Part shown: piece after piece, positions 25,427 through 35,677 of the stretch
How positions within the stretch are numbered: position 1 is the first letter of the stretch
How the letters are laid out: every line of letters begins with the position of its first letter
Source: Robertmurraya sp. FSL R5-0851
Lineage (GTDB): Bacteria; Bacillota; Bacilli; Bacillales; Cytobacillaceae
Assembly: GCF_038002965.1 (NCBI RefSeq)
Contig: NZ_JBBOOE010000001.1
Span: forward strand, 946,001-1,010,000
DNA length: 64,000 nucleotides
Direction: 5' to 3'
Notes under the pieces: generated by a model
What the model was told of the DNA's origin: nothing
The model's database searches: none
Seen by the model: the letters and a program-made list of their open reading frames with translations, nothing else
Position numbers and translations under genes: made by a program

Positions 25427-26151
25427 GTGGTTATTGTATAAGCAATAACTGTAGTTAAATTTTTAAACGTAGATAGATGAATAGGTACTTTATTCTTATC
25501 GTAGACGATTTTATCGATATTGAATAAAATCTCACCAATTTCGCAATTTAGGTGTTCAGCTTCTACAGAAGAGGCAGGGATTCCAGTAATGGTTTTTTTC
25601 GTTGTAATGTCCTTCATATCCACGTGATAGATATTACTTAGAACATCATACGTTGATTCATAATCAAATATATGCTCCTGAATGTTAGGAAAGCGCTCTA
25701 TCGGATAATGAGTTAAATCAAGAGTAAAGGGCTCTCCTTCAATATACATTAATCTTAAAAGTTTGAGTACTGGTGCATTAACCTCTATTTGTAGATCTTC
25801 AGCAATTTTCTTTGATGCTTTTATTTCTTCATAAACTAGAACTTTCTTGCTGGTTTTCTTTCCAAGCTGTTTGCTGAAATCCGAAAAGCCCTCGATAGTC
25901 ACTAATTCACGAGCAACTTTTTTTCTAGCAACGAACGTGCCTTTTCCTTGTTTTCTTTCCAACAATCCTTCATCAACTAAATCTTGAATCGCTCTTCTAA
26001 CCGTAATTCTGCTTACTCCGTAAATATCACAAAGCTCTGCTTCATTGGGAATTTGTTGACCTGGTCGATAGGTATTTTGGTCAATTGCTTCTTTTATCGT
26101 GTTAAATAATTGTTCGTATAATGGACGTGAACTAGAGCTATTTAACTTCAT
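25423..26151 (-). CDS. frlR: GntR/HutC-family regulator of the frl operon
   Basis: 242 residues: an N-terminal winged helix (YEQLFNTIKEAIDQNTYRPG, then ELCDIYGVSRITVRRAIQDL) and a C-terminal UTRA effector domain (about 80-235). Convergent with the frl operon. In B. subtilis FrlR represses frl genes and is released by a fructosamine phosphate. A perfect palindrome lies just upstream of its own start. AAAGGAG precedes the ATG. Confidence 0.88.
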   Translation of the reverse strand: MKLNSSSSRPLYEQLFNTIKEAIDQNTYRPGQQIPNEAELCDIYGVSRITVRRAIQDLVDEGLLERKQGKGTFVARKKVARELVTIEGFSDFSKQLGKKTSKKVLVYEEIKASKKIAEDLQIEVNAPVLKLLRLMYIEGEPFTLDLTHYPIERFPNIQEHIFDYESTYDVLSNIYHVDMKDITTKKTITGIPASSVEAEHLNCEIGEILFNIDKIVYDKNKVPIHLSTFKNLTTVIAYTITT

Positions 26152-26178
26152 AGGAGAACTCCTTTCAAAGTATAAATC

Positions 26179-26198
26179 GTTATATAATATTATATAAC
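26179..26198. promoter_or_regulatory. Perfect 20-bp palindrome, probable FrlR operator
   Basis: GTTATATAATATTATATAAC, 28 bases upstream of frlR. Perfect two-fold symmetry fits a GntR/UTRA dimer and suggests autoregulation. I find no copy upstream of the truncated frlB. Confidence 0.6.
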
Positions 26199-26272
26199 AT
26201 TTAACAGAAAAATGTATATAATTAGTCTGAGAATTTCGAATACTAAAGTATTAAAAAGGTGAAATTGGGCAA

Positions 26273-26318
26273 AAAAAAAGCTCTGGCTCGCCATAGAAAG
26301 GCAAGCCAGAGCTTTTAA
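26273..26318. terminator. Bidirectional terminator downstream of the nitrate transporter
   Basis: Long stem AAAGCTCTGGCT...AGCCAGAGCTTT with A/T runs on both flanks. Confidence 0.9.
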
Positions 26319-26323
26319 AAATG

Positions 26324-27529
26324 TTAAGCTTTAACAGAAGTTTCTTTTGGAGCCCACGTCTTTTTCCAAGACATCTGTGCAATGATTAAAACGAGTAAAG
26401 CTAATACACCAATTCCTGCATATACAAGGAATCCTGTTGCATACGTGCCTGTGATTTCTCTTAACGTTCCAAGGATATTAGGAATAAAGAAACCTCCTAC
26501 ACCACCAGCAGCTCCTACAATTCCAGTGACCATTCCAATTTCTTCCTGGAATCGTTGTGGTACAAGTTGGAATACTGCTCCATTCCCCATTCCTAAACAC
26601 ATCATACCGACAAATAAAAATATGGTAACAAAAGCGATGGAAGGTAGTTGACTAACTCCCAGCATGGTTAAAGCAACACCGATAAATAAGAAGGTTAATA
26701 GACGAACGCCTCCAATCTTATCTGCGATATATCCTCCCACTGGGCGAAAGAAGCTTCCTGCTGCAACGCAAAGGGTAACAAAGTCTCCGGCTCTTACTCT
26801 TGAAAGATCGTACTGATCAACGAAAAAGATACTTAGAAAACTAGATAGTCCTACAAATCCACCGAACGTAACACTATACAATAAACAGAAGTAAAGGGCA
26901 TCTTTTTGCTTAAAAACATTAAAGTATTCTTTAAGTGGTTTTGGTGCTGGCTGGGAAGGAGCATCTTTTGCGATAAGAACAAAGATGATAAACACAATAG
27001 CAAGAGGAATAAGGGCTACCCCTAGTACATTATGCCAGCCAATTTGTTCCGCAAGGCGAGGACCAAATAAGGTGGCAAATAAAGTCCCGCTATTTCCAGC
27101 TCCTGCAATCCCCATTGCTAATCCTTGTAAATGGGGTGGATACCAACGACTTGCCATCGGTAAGGCTGCTGCAAAGCTAGCTCCAGCCACTCCTAATAGT
27201 ATACCGATAAAATAAAGCTCTGTTAATGTCGTTCCAAACAGCCAACCCCATAGGAGTGGCACCATGGTAACGACCATTCCAATGATCGATGTTTTCTTCG
27301 GCCCAATTCGGTCGGTTAAAACACCAAGAACGAGACGGAAGAATGATCCACCGAGAATGGGAATCGCTACAATTAAACCCTTTTGAGAAGGAGATAGGCC
27401 AAAGTCTTTGGTGATATAAACCCCAAGCGCCCCAAGTATAACCCAAATCATGAAACTGACATCAAAGTACAGAAATGACGCAAATAGCGAGGGTGCATGT
27501 CCACTTTTTCTTAAATTTGCTAACTTCAT
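26324..27529 (-). CDS. nasA: Nitrate/nitrite transporter (NarK/NasA-type MFS)
   Basis: 401 residues, 12 transmembrane helices. The nitrate-porter signatures are [20 protein letters not shown] (helix 5) and [20 protein letters not shown] with [16 protein letters not shown] [13 protein letters not shown] (helix 11). It supplies nitrate to the assimilatory reductases encoded divergently. AAAGGAGAG precedes the ATG. The transcript probably starts near 27851, giving a leader of over 300 bases that contains a dispersed repeat. Assignment to uptake rather than exchange rests on the assimilatory neighbourhood. Confidence 0.9.
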   Translation of the reverse strand: MKLANLRKSGHAPSLFASFLYFDVSFMIWVILGALGVYITKDFGLSPSQKGLIVAIPILGGSFFRLVLGVLTDRIGPKKTSIIGMVVTMVPLLWGWLFGTTLTELYFIGILLGVAGASFAAALPMASRWYPPHLQGLAMGIAGAGNSGTLFATLFGPRLAEQIGWHNVLGVALIPLAIVFIIFVLIAKDAPSQPAPKPLKEYFNVFKQKDALYFCLLYSVTFGGFVGLSSFLSIFFVDQYDLSRVRAGDFVTLCVAAGSFFRPVGGYIADKIGGVRLLTFLFIGVALTMLGVSQLPSIAFVTIFLFVGMMCLGMGNGAVFQLVPQRFQEEIGMVTGIVGAAGGVGGFFIPNILGTLREITGTYATGFLVYAGIGVLALLVLIIAQMSWKKTWAPKETSVKA

Positions 27530-27673
27530 AGTTTCTCTCTCCTTTTAATAGATGTGGTATTCCAAATGTGTTACCAGCCAATATAATTTTTTCGAGAAAA
27601 TAAAATTTTACCTAATACATAGAAGAACGAGAAAAAACCTATCTTATTTGTCATTGGAAATCCTCCCTTGTTT

Positions 27674-27819
27674 TTGTCTAGCTCCAGCGCCTAGCCCCTC
27701 GATGGAATAATATAAAGCCATTATTCCTAGGTCATAAGCCAAATCTCTCCAGAAGGCAGGCCTTCCTACGAGATCCGTCTTATGCTTGTCGGGGCTGAAC
27801 AAGGCGCTTTTGCTTTTCT
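27674..27819 (-). repeat. Dispersed repeat with TGTCTAGCTCCAGCGCCTAG end
   Basis: About 146 bp starting TTGTCTAGCTCCAGCGCC and ending GGCGCTTTTGCTTTTCT. Long-range pairing AGCGCC..GCCCC with GGGGC..GGCGCT closes it into a large hairpin. I recognise this as a repeat seen in many Bacillaceae genomes. It lies between the transporter's promoter and its start codon. Confidence 0.75.
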
Positions 27820-27857
27820 GTTTGTCAGAGTTTTTACCATCTTTGTCTTGTTAAAGA

Positions 27858-27886
27858 ATAGTATGCATGCTCTTGCTTTGTCTCAA
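27858..27886 (-). promoter_or_regulatory. Sigma-A promoter of the nitrate transporter
   Basis: Minus strand TTGAGA (27886-27881), 17-base spacer, TACTAT (27863-27858). Start of transcription is expected near 27851. The TnrA box lies four bases upstream of the -35. Confidence 0.65.
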
Positions 27887-27890
27887 AAGG

Positions 27891-27907
27891 TGTTAGTTAA
27901 TCTAACA
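27891..27907 (-). promoter_or_regulatory. TnrA/GlnR box upstream of the nitrate transporter
   Basis: TGTTAGTTAATCTAACA fits TGTNANAWWWTMTNACA with one mismatch. Its centre is about 49 bases upstream of the predicted start, the usual position for TnrA activation. Confidence 0.75.
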
Positions 27908-28098
27908 CAGAAATTTATTGGAATTTTCAAACGGGTTGAATTTTTATACTTGTAAGCGCATTACAAAACCAAAGAAAAATCGAATGAACTTATGTTTTTA
28001 CTTCGTCTTACGAAAAATGAGTATACCGTAGGAATGCATAAAAATACTCCCCTTCGAGGGAGTTTTTATAGTAAATAACACCCAAATAGTACATATCG
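27908..28098. other. Intergenic spacer between divergent nitrate genes
   Basis: Holds TGTAAGCGCATTACA (near 27953, an inverted repeat resembling a cre site) and a short hairpin ACTCCC/GGGAGT flanked by A and T runs at 28041-28067 that could terminate in either direction. No ORF or RNA family is recognised. Confidence 0.4.
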
Positions 28099-28115
28099 TG
28101 TTAGAAAATGTAACA
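28099..28115 (+). promoter_or_regulatory. TnrA/GlnR box upstream of nasB
   Basis: TGTTAGAAAATGTAACA, one mismatch to TGTNANAWWWTMTNACA, 87 bases before the nasB start. The -35 and -10 downstream are not clear. Confidence 0.75.
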
Positions 28116-28201
28116 GGTTAAATTTCATTTCAGTAGATGTATGAAATAATAAAACGAAATTTGGTTTGAGCATCCATCTACTGTTTGTTGGGGGTTATAA
28201 C

Positions 28202-30562
28202 ATGAAAAAGCAAAAGTTAGTTATGGTCGGTAATGGTATGGCTGGAGTTCGGTGTTTAGAGGAAATTCTTAAAACTGATTCTGAAATGTTTGAGATTACG
28301 GTAGTTGGGAGTGAGCCACACCCAAACTATAACCGAATCCTTCTGTCTTCCGTACTTCAAGGAACCACAAAGCTTGAAGAAATAACCATTAATGATTTTA
28401 AGTGGTATGAGCAGCATCAGATTCAACTTTTTACAGGAGAAACTGTTGTTGCTATTGATCATAAAAGCCAAATAGTAATGACGGATCAAGGCCGTAGCTT
28501 GTACTATGACCGATTGATATTGGCAACGGGTTCCGTTCCTTTTGTTCTTCCCTTGCCTGGGGTGGAGAAAGAAGGTGTCATTTCTTTTCGGACCATTGAG
28601 GATTGTCAACAAATGCAGGAAACGGCAAAGAATCATAAAAAGGCAGTGGTCATTGGTGGTGGATTATTAGGGTTAGAAGCTGCAAGGGGACTATTACACC
28701 TCGGAATGGAGGTTCATGTCGTTCATATTAGTAGTTTCTTAATGGAAAGACAACTTGATGAAACGGCAGCAAAGATGCTTCAGGCAGAACTTGAAAAGCA
28801 AGGTATGAAGTTTTTGTTAGAAAAGCAAACTGAAGAGATTTTAGGTGATCAACGTATAGAAGGACTTCGTTTTACGGATGGCACTTCAGTTGAAGCCGAC
28901 CTGCTTGTAATGGCTGTTGGTGTTAGGCCCAATATTCAATTAGCTAAGGATAGCGGGTTAACAGTTAATCGTGCGATTGTCGTAAATGACTTTCTAGAGA
29001 CCAGTATTCCCAATATTTTTGCGGTAGGAGAATGTGTGGAGCACCGAGGGATGGTATATGGCCTTGTGAAACCACTATATGAACAGGCAGTTGTCTTAGC
29101 AAAGCGTATTTGTGGAGTAGATGCTCAAAGTTATGAGGGGACTGTGTTAGCTACTCAATTAAAAATTTCGGGTGTTGATGTGTTTTCTATTGGAGCTTTC
29201 CAAGAGGATTCAGTAAAGAAGTCAATAAAAATACACGATGAAGTCGAGGGTACTTATAAAAGGCTTGTTTTTCAAGAAGGTAAAATCATTGGTGCGGTTC
29301 TCTTTGGGGATACGAGTGACCGTACGAAATTACAAAATATGATACTAAAAAAGCAAGATGTATCTGATGTGGAAAAAGTGACCATTTTTCAAGAAAATGG
29401 TTCAGAATCGGCTGTTTCCTCCATGGCAGCAACGGAGATGATCTGTAATTGTAATGGAGTTTCTAAAGGGACAATTATAGAAGCAGTTCAAAATCATGGT
29501 TGTTCTACTGTAGACGACGTAAAAGCATGTACAAAAGCATCCGGCTCTTGCGGAGGGTGTAAACCGCTTGTTTCAGAGCTATTATCTTATATTCATAGTG
29601 ATGAATTTGATGAAATGAAGATCGAGAAACCTACGATGTGTCATTGTACAAGGTTGACAGAGGATGAGGTTGTGCATGAGATGCAGGTCCAAAATTTATC
29701 CTCTGTTAACGAAGTCATGCAAGCACTGAACTGGAAACACAAAGAGGGATGTTCCAAATGTGTTCCTGCTTTGACGTATTACTTGAGTATGATCAATCCA
29801 GAGTATGAGAATGTTCAAGAAACTTTATTTGTAAACGAAAAGATGAACGCAACATTGCAAAAGGATGGAACGTACTTTGTCGTCCCGCAAATGTATGGAG
29901 GAATGACGAATCCACATGAGTTACGAAAAATTGCCAATGTCGCAGACAAATATGGAGTATCAGAGCTAGCGATAACTAGTGAGCAAAGAATTCATTTGAT
30001 GGGTCTAACAAAAGAAGAGTTACCAAAGGTGTGGAAGGATTTAAATATGCCTTTAAGTGCCACATACGGGAACAGAGTTCAGAATGTGAAAACCTGTATT
30101 GGTGAGCATATTTGTCAATGTGATAAACGAAAGGCGCTTCAACTTTCGGCAACTCTAGAAAAGAAACTCGAGTATCTTATCACTCCGTATCGAGTGAAAA
30201 TAGGTGTTTCTGCTTGCTTGCATAATGGTGCAGGTTCGACCACAAAGGATATTGGCATTATTGGCACGAAGCGTGGTTGGGAAATTTATGTGGGAGGAAG
30301 CAGTGGTCGAAGTGTTAAAGCGGGTCAATTATTTACCGTCGCTGAAACAGAAGAGGAGACGGTTCATTTCATTGCTGGGCTAGTCCAGTACTACCGAGAA
30401 ACGGCTAATTACTTGGAAAGAACATGGGAATGGGTGGATCGAGTGAGCTTATTACATGTGAGAGAAGTACTTTTTGATTTCGAACTCCGACAGCAGTTGT
30501 TAGAACGAATTGAAGAGGATTGCTTAATGATCAAGGGACCTAAAGATGTTCCTATTTTTTAA
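28202..30562 (+). CDS. nasB: Assimilatory nitrate reductase, electron-transfer subunit
   Basis: 786 residues built like a nitrite reductase large subunit: FAD/NAD(P)H oxidoreductase domains (GNGMAGVR at the start, [13 protein letters not shown] near 155), two BFD-like [2Fe-2S] modules (CNCNGVSKG..CGGCKP and CHCTRL..CSKC) and a siroheme-type C-terminal domain. In that last domain the first cysteine pair remains (C632, C638) but the second motif reads CLHNG (C672, G676), so the siroheme-ligand cysteine is lost. It should pass electrons from NAD(P)H to NasC rather than reduce nitrite. The ATG at 28202 follows a GGGGG site. Confidence 0.88.
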   Translation: MKKQKLVMVGNGMAGVRCLEEILKTDSEMFEITVVGSEPHPNYNRILLSSVLQGTTKLEEITINDFKWYEQHQIQLFTGETVVAIDHKSQIVMTDQGRSLYYDRLILATGSVPFVLPLPGVEKEGVISFRTIEDCQQMQETAKNHKKAVVIGGGLLGLEAARGLLHLGMEVHVVHISSFLMERQLDETAAKMLQAELEKQGMKFLLEKQTEEILGDQRIEGLRFTDGTSVEADLLVMAVGVRPNIQLAKDSGLTVNRAIVVNDFLETSIPNIFAVGECVEHRGMVYGLVKPLYEQAVVLAKRICGVDAQSYEGTVLATQLKISGVDVFSIGAFQEDSVKKSIKIHDEVEGTYKRLVFQEGKIIGAVLFGDTSDRTKLQNMILKKQDVSDVEKVTIFQENGSESAVSSMAATEMICNCNGVSKGTIIEAVQNHGCSTVDDVKACTKASGSCGGCKPLVSELLSYIHSDEFDEMKIEKPTMCHCTRLTEDEVVHEMQVQNLSSVNEVMQALNWKHKEGCSKCVPALTYYLSMINPEYENVQETLFVNEKMNATLQKDGTYFVVPQMYGGMTNPHELRKIANVADKYGVSELAITSEQRIHLMGLTKEELPKVWKDLNMPLSATYGNRVQNVKTCIGEHICQCDKRKALQLSATLEKKLEYLITPYRVKIGVSACLHNGAGSTTKDIGIIGTKRGWEIYVGGSSGRSVKAGQLFTVAETEEETVHFIAGLVQYYRETANYLERTWEWVDRVSLLHVREVLFDFELRQQLLERIEEDCLMIKGPKDVPIF

Positions 30563-30601
30563 AAGTAAGTTCCAAAGAGTATAAGGATTGAGGGTGATGA
30601 T

Positions 30602-32746
30602 GTGACTGAAATGCTATTAAAATACTTTCGAACAAAACAAAATCATGTAGAGTCAGAGAAAACATATGACTCACAGTGTCCATTCTGTAGTATGCAATGC
30701 AAAATGCAGCTCATAGAGCAATCTATCGTTACGCGCAAGAAATATACGACTGTTGGATTAGATAATCCAACTACACAAGGAAGATTATGTGTGAAGGGCA
30801 TTAATGCCCATCAACATACTTTTCATAAAGACCGATTAAAGTATCCGCTTATAAAGGTAAACGGGGAGTTTGTACGTGCTACATGGGAAGAGGCACTAGC
30901 AGTCATCAAAAGTAATATTCAATCCATTCAAGAACGCCATGGAAAAGATGCAATGGCGGTGTATGGAAGTGCCTCCATCACGAACGAAGAAGCTTATTTG
31001 CTTGGAAAGTTTGCTCGTGTTGCGTTGCAAACAAAGTACATTGATTACAATGGCAGGCTTTGTATGTCATCAGCCGCTTCGGCTGCTACACAAACCTTCG
31101 GGATGGACAGAGGATTTACCAATAGCATAAGTGAAATTCCTTCTTCTCGCTGTATTATTTTGGCTGGAACAAATATTGCAGAATGCCAACCGACCATCAT
31201 GCCTTATTTTGAAAAGGCAAAGGAAAACGGTGCTTATATTATTGCAATAGACCCTCGTGAAACGGCAACAACGAAACTAGCAGACTTGCATATTAAGGTG
31301 AAGCCTGGAACAGATGCCGCTTTTGCAAATGGAGTCTTAAAGGTAATTATCGAAGAACAGCTTACTAACGAACACTTTATCTCAGAAAGAGTGAACGGAT
31401 TCGAAGAAGTGAGGGAGAATGTAACCTCGATGACTCTTGAGGAAATCGAATCTTTTTCCGGTGTTCCGATTGAACAGATTCGTAAGGTAGCTCACCGGTT
31501 TGCAAAAGAAGAAACAGGAATGATTTTTACGGCACGCGGAGTAGAGCAACACACAGATGGCTCGGCTGCAGTTAGAAATTTCCTAAATATATTACTTTCG
31601 GTTGGAAAAATTGGAAAACCAGGATGTGGGTACGGAGCGATTACTGGTCAGGGAAATGGTCAAGGAGCAAGGGAACATGGGCAAAAGGCCGATCAACTTC
31701 CTGGTTATAGACTTATAGAAAACGAGGATCATCGAGCTTATATTGCAAAGGTATGGGGAGTGAACGAAGCTGAGCTGCCGAGAAAGGGTGTCTCTGCATA
31801 TGAAATGTTTGAAAAAATTCATGACGGTGATATATCCGGGATGCTTTTGATGTGTTCTAACCCCATTGTCTCTAACCCCAATGCACATTTTGTGGAGGAA
31901 GCCTTACAAAAACTTTCTTTTCTTGTTGTAGTTGATTTATTCGTATCCGAGACTGCTCGATTAGCAGATGTGATATTACCGGCTTCCTCCTACTTAGAGG
32001 ATGAAGGAACGATGACCAATGTGGAAGGAAGAGTCACGTTAAGAGAGGCCAGTTATCCTTGTCCAGAAGAAGTAAAGCATGATTGGCAAATTCTTTGCGA
32101 AATTGCTCAGGAGCTTGGGAAGGGGAAGTATTTTCCTTTTGAATCAGCAGAAGATATTTTTAACGAACTTCGGATTGCTAGTAAAGGTGGGATTGCTGAT
32201 TATTATGGAGTGACTTATGAACGACTACGAGAGGAAAAAGGGCTGTTATGGCCTTGTCCAACTTTAGATCATAAAGGAACAGTGAGGCTTTTTGAAAATT
32301 CTTTCGCTCATTCTGATGGAAAAGCAAAGATGGTCTCTGTTTCTAATGTCGCGCCGGTTTCAAAGGATGAGGTATGTGAAGAGTTTCCACTTTATTTAAC
32401 AACAGGACGAGTGATGTCTCACTATTTAACAGGTGTTCAAACACGCAAAAGTGCTTCATTAGCAGCAAGAAATGTGGAATCACATGTGGAGATTCATCCG
32501 GCCACGGCTTTAAAATACGGAATTAGAGACGAAACACTTGTGAAGATTGCGTCCAGAAGAGGCAGTATTGTTGTTCGAAGTAAGCTGTCAGATAGTATTC
32601 GTCAAGACACACTGTTTGTTCCTTTTCACTGGGCCAATTCACAAAATGTGAATTTCCTTGTCGGAAAGGAATTGGATCCAACCTGTCGTATGCCTGGATT
32701 TAAATTAAGTGCGGTAAAAATAACCTCTGCCATGGATGTCGGATGA
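30602..32746 (+). CDS. nasC: Assimilatory nitrate reductase, catalytic subunit
   Basis: 714-residue molybdopterin oxidoreductase that reduces nitrate to nitrite in the cytosol. An N-terminal [4Fe-4S] site is visible as C26-x2-C29-x3-C33-x29-C63 (CPFCSMQC and GRLCVKG). The MoCo-binding segments include YGSASITNEEAYLLGKFAR, IDPRETATTKLADLHIKVKP, and the C-terminal dinucleotide-binding domain with YLTTGRVMSHYLTGVQTRKS. GTG start at 30602, 40 bases after nasB, so co-transcribed. Partner: NasB. Confidence 0.93.
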   Translation: MTEMLLKYFRTKQNHVESEKTYDSQCPFCSMQCKMQLIEQSIVTRKKYTTVGLDNPTTQGRLCVKGINAHQHTFHKDRLKYPLIKVNGEFVRATWEEALAVIKSNIQSIQERHGKDAMAVYGSASITNEEAYLLGKFARVALQTKYIDYNGRLCMSSAASAATQTFGMDRGFTNSISEIPSSRCIILAGTNIAECQPTIMPYFEKAKENGAYIIAIDPRETATTKLADLHIKVKPGTDAAFANGVLKVIIEEQLTNEHFISERVNGFEEVRENVTSMTLEEIESFSGVPIEQIRKVAHRFAKEETGMIFTARGVEQHTDGSAAVRNFLNILLSVGKIGKPGCGYGAITGQGNGQGAREHGQKADQLPGYRLIENEDHRAYIAKVWGVNEAELPRKGVSAYEMFEKIHDGDISGMLLMCSNPIVSNPNAHFVEEALQKLSFLVVVDLFVSETARLADVILPASSYLEDEGTMTNVEGRVTLREASYPCPEEVKHDWQILCEIAQELGKGKYFPFESAEDIFNELRIASKGGIADYYGVTYERLREEKGLLWPCPTLDHKGTVRLFENSFAHSDGKAKMVSVSNVAPVSKDEVCEEFPLYLTTGRVMSHYLTGVQTRKSASLAARNVESHVEIHPATALKYGIRDETLVKIASRRGSIVVRSKLSDSIRQDTLFVPFHWANSQNVNFLVGKELDPTCRMPGFKLSAVKITSAMDVG

Positions 32747-32809
32747 CGATAATTTTGGGTGATTTTCTCCTTTAATATTCGGAAAATTCGGTTTACGAAC
32801 TAAAAAGCG

Positions 32810-32826
32810 TGTGAGGTAATCTAACA
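32810..32826 (+). promoter_or_regulatory. TnrA/GlnR box upstream of nasD
   Basis: TGTGAGGTAATCTAACA matches the consensus with one mismatch. It lies 67 bases before the nasD start, so nasDE probably have their own nitrogen-limitation promoter besides read-through from nasBC. Confidence 0.75.
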
Positions 32827-32892
32827 TGTTAAACAATTTTACACAAATCATGTGTTACAGTTTAAGAAACTTTCTTGGGGAGGCGCGTTAAT

Positions 32893-35307
32893 TTGGGAAA
32901 GAAAAAACTCGTTCTTGTTGGTAACGGTATGGCAGGAGTTAGAACCATAGAAGAAATAATAAAGCTTACAAAGGATCAATTTGAAATTACGATTTTCGGT
33001 AGTGAGCCACATCCGAATTATAATAGAATCCTACTTTCAAAGGTTTTACAAGGAGACACAGAGGTTGCTGATATTACGCTTAATGATTGGAGCTGGTATG
33101 AAGACAATGATATTCAGCTTTATACAGATGAGACCGTGGTTAAGGTTGATTCCGATCGAAAAGTAGTCGTTACTGATGCGGGAAGAATAGAACCATACGA
33201 TGAAGTGATAGTGGCAACTGGGTCTGTTCCTTTCATTCTTCCCATTCCAGGTGCAGATAAGGAAGGGGTTACAGCATTCCGAGATATTAAGGATACGGAA
33301 ATTATGCTAAAGGCCTCTAAGAAATATAAAAAAGCAGCTGTAATCGGTGGAGGATTGTTAGGACTTGAAGCGGCAAGGGGACTTCTAAACCTTGGGATGG
33401 AGGTTAATGTCATCCATCTAGCTCCTTATTTAATGGAGCGTCAGCTTGACCCAATGGCTGGAAAAATGTTGCAAACAGAATTAGAAAAGCAGGGAATGAC
33501 GTTTTTATTAGAAAAACAAACAAAGGAGATTTTTGGAGAAGAGCGAGTCGAAGGTTTGCGTTTCAGTGACGGAACGGAAATTGAAGCGGATCTGGTTGTT
33601 ATGGCGGTTGGTATCAAACCTAATATCTCCCTAGCAGTGGAAAGTGGGTTAGAGGTAAATCGGGGAATTGTTGTAAATGATTATATGCAAACAAATATCC
33701 CTCATGTATATGCGGTTGGGGAATGTGCAGAACATAACGGAATTCCATACGGACTTGTTGCCCCGCTTTATGAACAAGGGAAAGTATTAGCGAAAACAAT
33801 TTGTGATGTAAAGACGGAGCCGTATAAAGGTTCTGTATTATATACCCAGTTAAAGGTATCAGGAGTAGAAGTATTCTCTGCCGGTGATTTTACGGAAGGT
33901 GACGATAAAAAGGCTGTTAAAGTTTTTGATGAGCAGGATAGCTATTATAAGAAGCTCGTTCTTCGTGGAAATCAAATCGTTGGTGCGGTTCTTTTCGGTG
34001 ATAGCAGCGACGGAAATCGTTTGGTTTCTATGATTCAAAAGCAGGCTGACATTTCAGACACAATGAAGGTTTCCCTTCTGCAGCCAACTGGCCAAGAAGC
34101 AGGGGCAAGTCTAGTAGCAACAATGAGTGATGATGAAATCATTTGTGGATGTAATGGAGTCTCAAAAGGAGCAATCGTATCAGCTATTCAAACACAAAGC
34201 TGCACTTCTGTTGATGAAATCAAAGCGTGTACGAGCGCTTCTCGTTCTTGTGGTGGTTGTAAACCACTCGTAGCAGAAGTTCTTCAGCACACATTAGGTT
34301 CGTCATTTGATAGTAAGCAGCAAAAAGAAGCAATCTGCGGATGTACGACTCTTTCTCGTGATGAGGTAGTAGAAGAAATCAAAGCAAAAGGTTTAACACA
34401 TGTAAAAGAAGTTATGTTTGTACTTGATTGGAAAACCGAAGAGGGTTGCTCGAAATGCCGTCCAGCTCTTAACTACTATTTAGGAATGGTTAATCCAACT
34501 GGATATGAAGATGAAAAAGAATCAAGATTCGTTAATGAACGTATGCACGCTAACATTCAAAAGGATGGAACTTACTCTGTTGTGCCAAGAATGTATGGTG
34601 GAGTGACCAATGCGAATGATTTAAGACGAATTGCTGATGTGGTTGATAAGTATGAGATCCCACTAGTAAAGGTAACCGGAGGACAACGAATCGACTTGTT
34701 TGGGGTAAAGAAGGATGATCTTCCAAAGGTGTGGGAAGATCTTGATATGCCATCAGGATTTGCTTACGGAAAATCACTTCGTACGGTTAAAACCTGTGTG
34801 GGTGAACAATTCTGTCGTTTCGGTACGCAAGACTCAATGGGACTTGGAATTCAGTTAGAAAAGAAATATGAAGGTCTTCAAACACCGCATAAGGTGAAAA
34901 TGGCGGTTTCAGCTTGTCCAAGAAGCTGTGCGGAATCAGGGTTTAAGGATATTGGATACATCGGCATTGATGGTGGCTGGGAACTTTATATTGGTGGAAA
35001 TGGTGGTACTCATGTGCGTGGTGGAGATCTTCTTTACAAAGTAAAGACAGAGGAAGAGGTTATCGAGATTACGTCTGCTTACCTTCAATATTATCGAGAA
35101 ACAGCGAACTATCTTGAAAGAACATCTGCTTGGGTTGACCGAGTTGGTTTGGATCATATCCGTGAGGTATTAGATGATAAAGAAAAGCGTAAAGAGCTAA
35201 GTGCTCGAATGGATAAAGCCTTATCTGTAATTGAGGATCCTTGGAAGGCCATTATCGAGGACAAAAAGCTGAAAAAAGAACTGTTTGAAACAGTGGTCAC
35301 GTCGTAA
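32893..35307 (+). CDS. nasD: Assimilatory nitrite reductase, large subunit
   Basis: 804 residues reducing nitrite to ammonium with NAD(P)H. Same domain order as NasB, but the siroheme/[4Fe-4S] ligands are complete: C635 and C641 ([11 protein letters not shown]), C675 and C679 (SACPRSC). Two BFD-like modules are present ([25 protein letters not shown]). The TTG at 32893 is chosen because GGGGAGG lies eight bases upstream. Forms the enzyme with NasE, 28 bases downstream. No siroheme-synthesis gene follows, unlike nasF in B. subtilis. Confidence 0.95.
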   Translation: MGKKKLVLVGNGMAGVRTIEEIIKLTKDQFEITIFGSEPHPNYNRILLSKVLQGDTEVADITLNDWSWYEDNDIQLYTDETVVKVDSDRKVVVTDAGRIEPYDEVIVATGSVPFILPIPGADKEGVTAFRDIKDTEIMLKASKKYKKAAVIGGGLLGLEAARGLLNLGMEVNVIHLAPYLMERQLDPMAGKMLQTELEKQGMTFLLEKQTKEIFGEERVEGLRFSDGTEIEADLVVMAVGIKPNISLAVESGLEVNRGIVVNDYMQTNIPHVYAVGECAEHNGIPYGLVAPLYEQGKVLAKTICDVKTEPYKGSVLYTQLKVSGVEVFSAGDFTEGDDKKAVKVFDEQDSYYKKLVLRGNQIVGAVLFGDSSDGNRLVSMIQKQADISDTMKVSLLQPTGQEAGASLVATMSDDEIICGCNGVSKGAIVSAIQTQSCTSVDEIKACTSASRSCGGCKPLVAEVLQHTLGSSFDSKQQKEAICGCTTLSRDEVVEEIKAKGLTHVKEVMFVLDWKTEEGCSKCRPALNYYLGMVNPTGYEDEKESRFVNERMHANIQKDGTYSVVPRMYGGVTNANDLRRIADVVDKYEIPLVKVTGGQRIDLFGVKKDDLPKVWEDLDMPSGFAYGKSLRTVKTCVGEQFCRFGTQDSMGLGIQLEKKYEGLQTPHKVKMAVSACPRSCAESGFKDIGYIGIDGGWELYIGGNGGTHVRGGDLLYKVKTEEEVIEITSAYLQYYRETANYLERTSAWVDRVGLDHIREVLDDKEKRKELSARMDKALSVIEDPWKAIIEDKKLKKELFETVVTS

Positions 35308-35335
35308 TACAACGATCAAAGGAGGAGATCTTCGT

Positions 35336-35659
35336 ATGGTTAATAAAAACATCAGTAAGGTATTGATCAGCTCCCTTCAAGAGCTGCCAGAGCGCTTAGG
35401 GAAAACATTTCATGTGGGAAACATGGAACTTGCGGTATTTAAGCTTTCCAACGGAACGGTTCGTGCGATTGAAAACCGTTGTCCTCATAAAGGTGGTGTA
35501 TTAAGCGAAGGGATTGTCAGTGGTGATTCGGTCTTCTGTCCAATGCATGATTGGAAGATCTGCTTAGAGGATGGATTAGTTCAAGCACCGGATAAAGGTT
35601 GCGTCAAAACTTATTCTACGGTTATTGAAGGAGAAGACGTGTTTCTTCTTATTGAATAG
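35336..35659 (+). CDS. nasE: Nitrite reductase, small (Rieske-type) subunit
   Basis: 107 residues with a Rieske-like [2Fe-2S] site C49-x-H51...C68-x2-H71 (CPHKGG and CPMHDW). The ATG at 35336 follows AAAGGAGGAG; an upstream ATG inside nasD is rejected. Completes the NasDE nitrite reductase. A terminator follows. Confidence 0.95.
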   Translation: MVNKNISKVLISSLQELPERLGKTFHVGNMELAVFKLSNGTVRAIENRCPHKGGVLSEGIVSGDSVFCPMHDWKICLEDGLVQAPDKGCVKTYSTVIEGEDVFLLIE

Positions 35660-35677
35660 TGATTCTATGCATACAAA

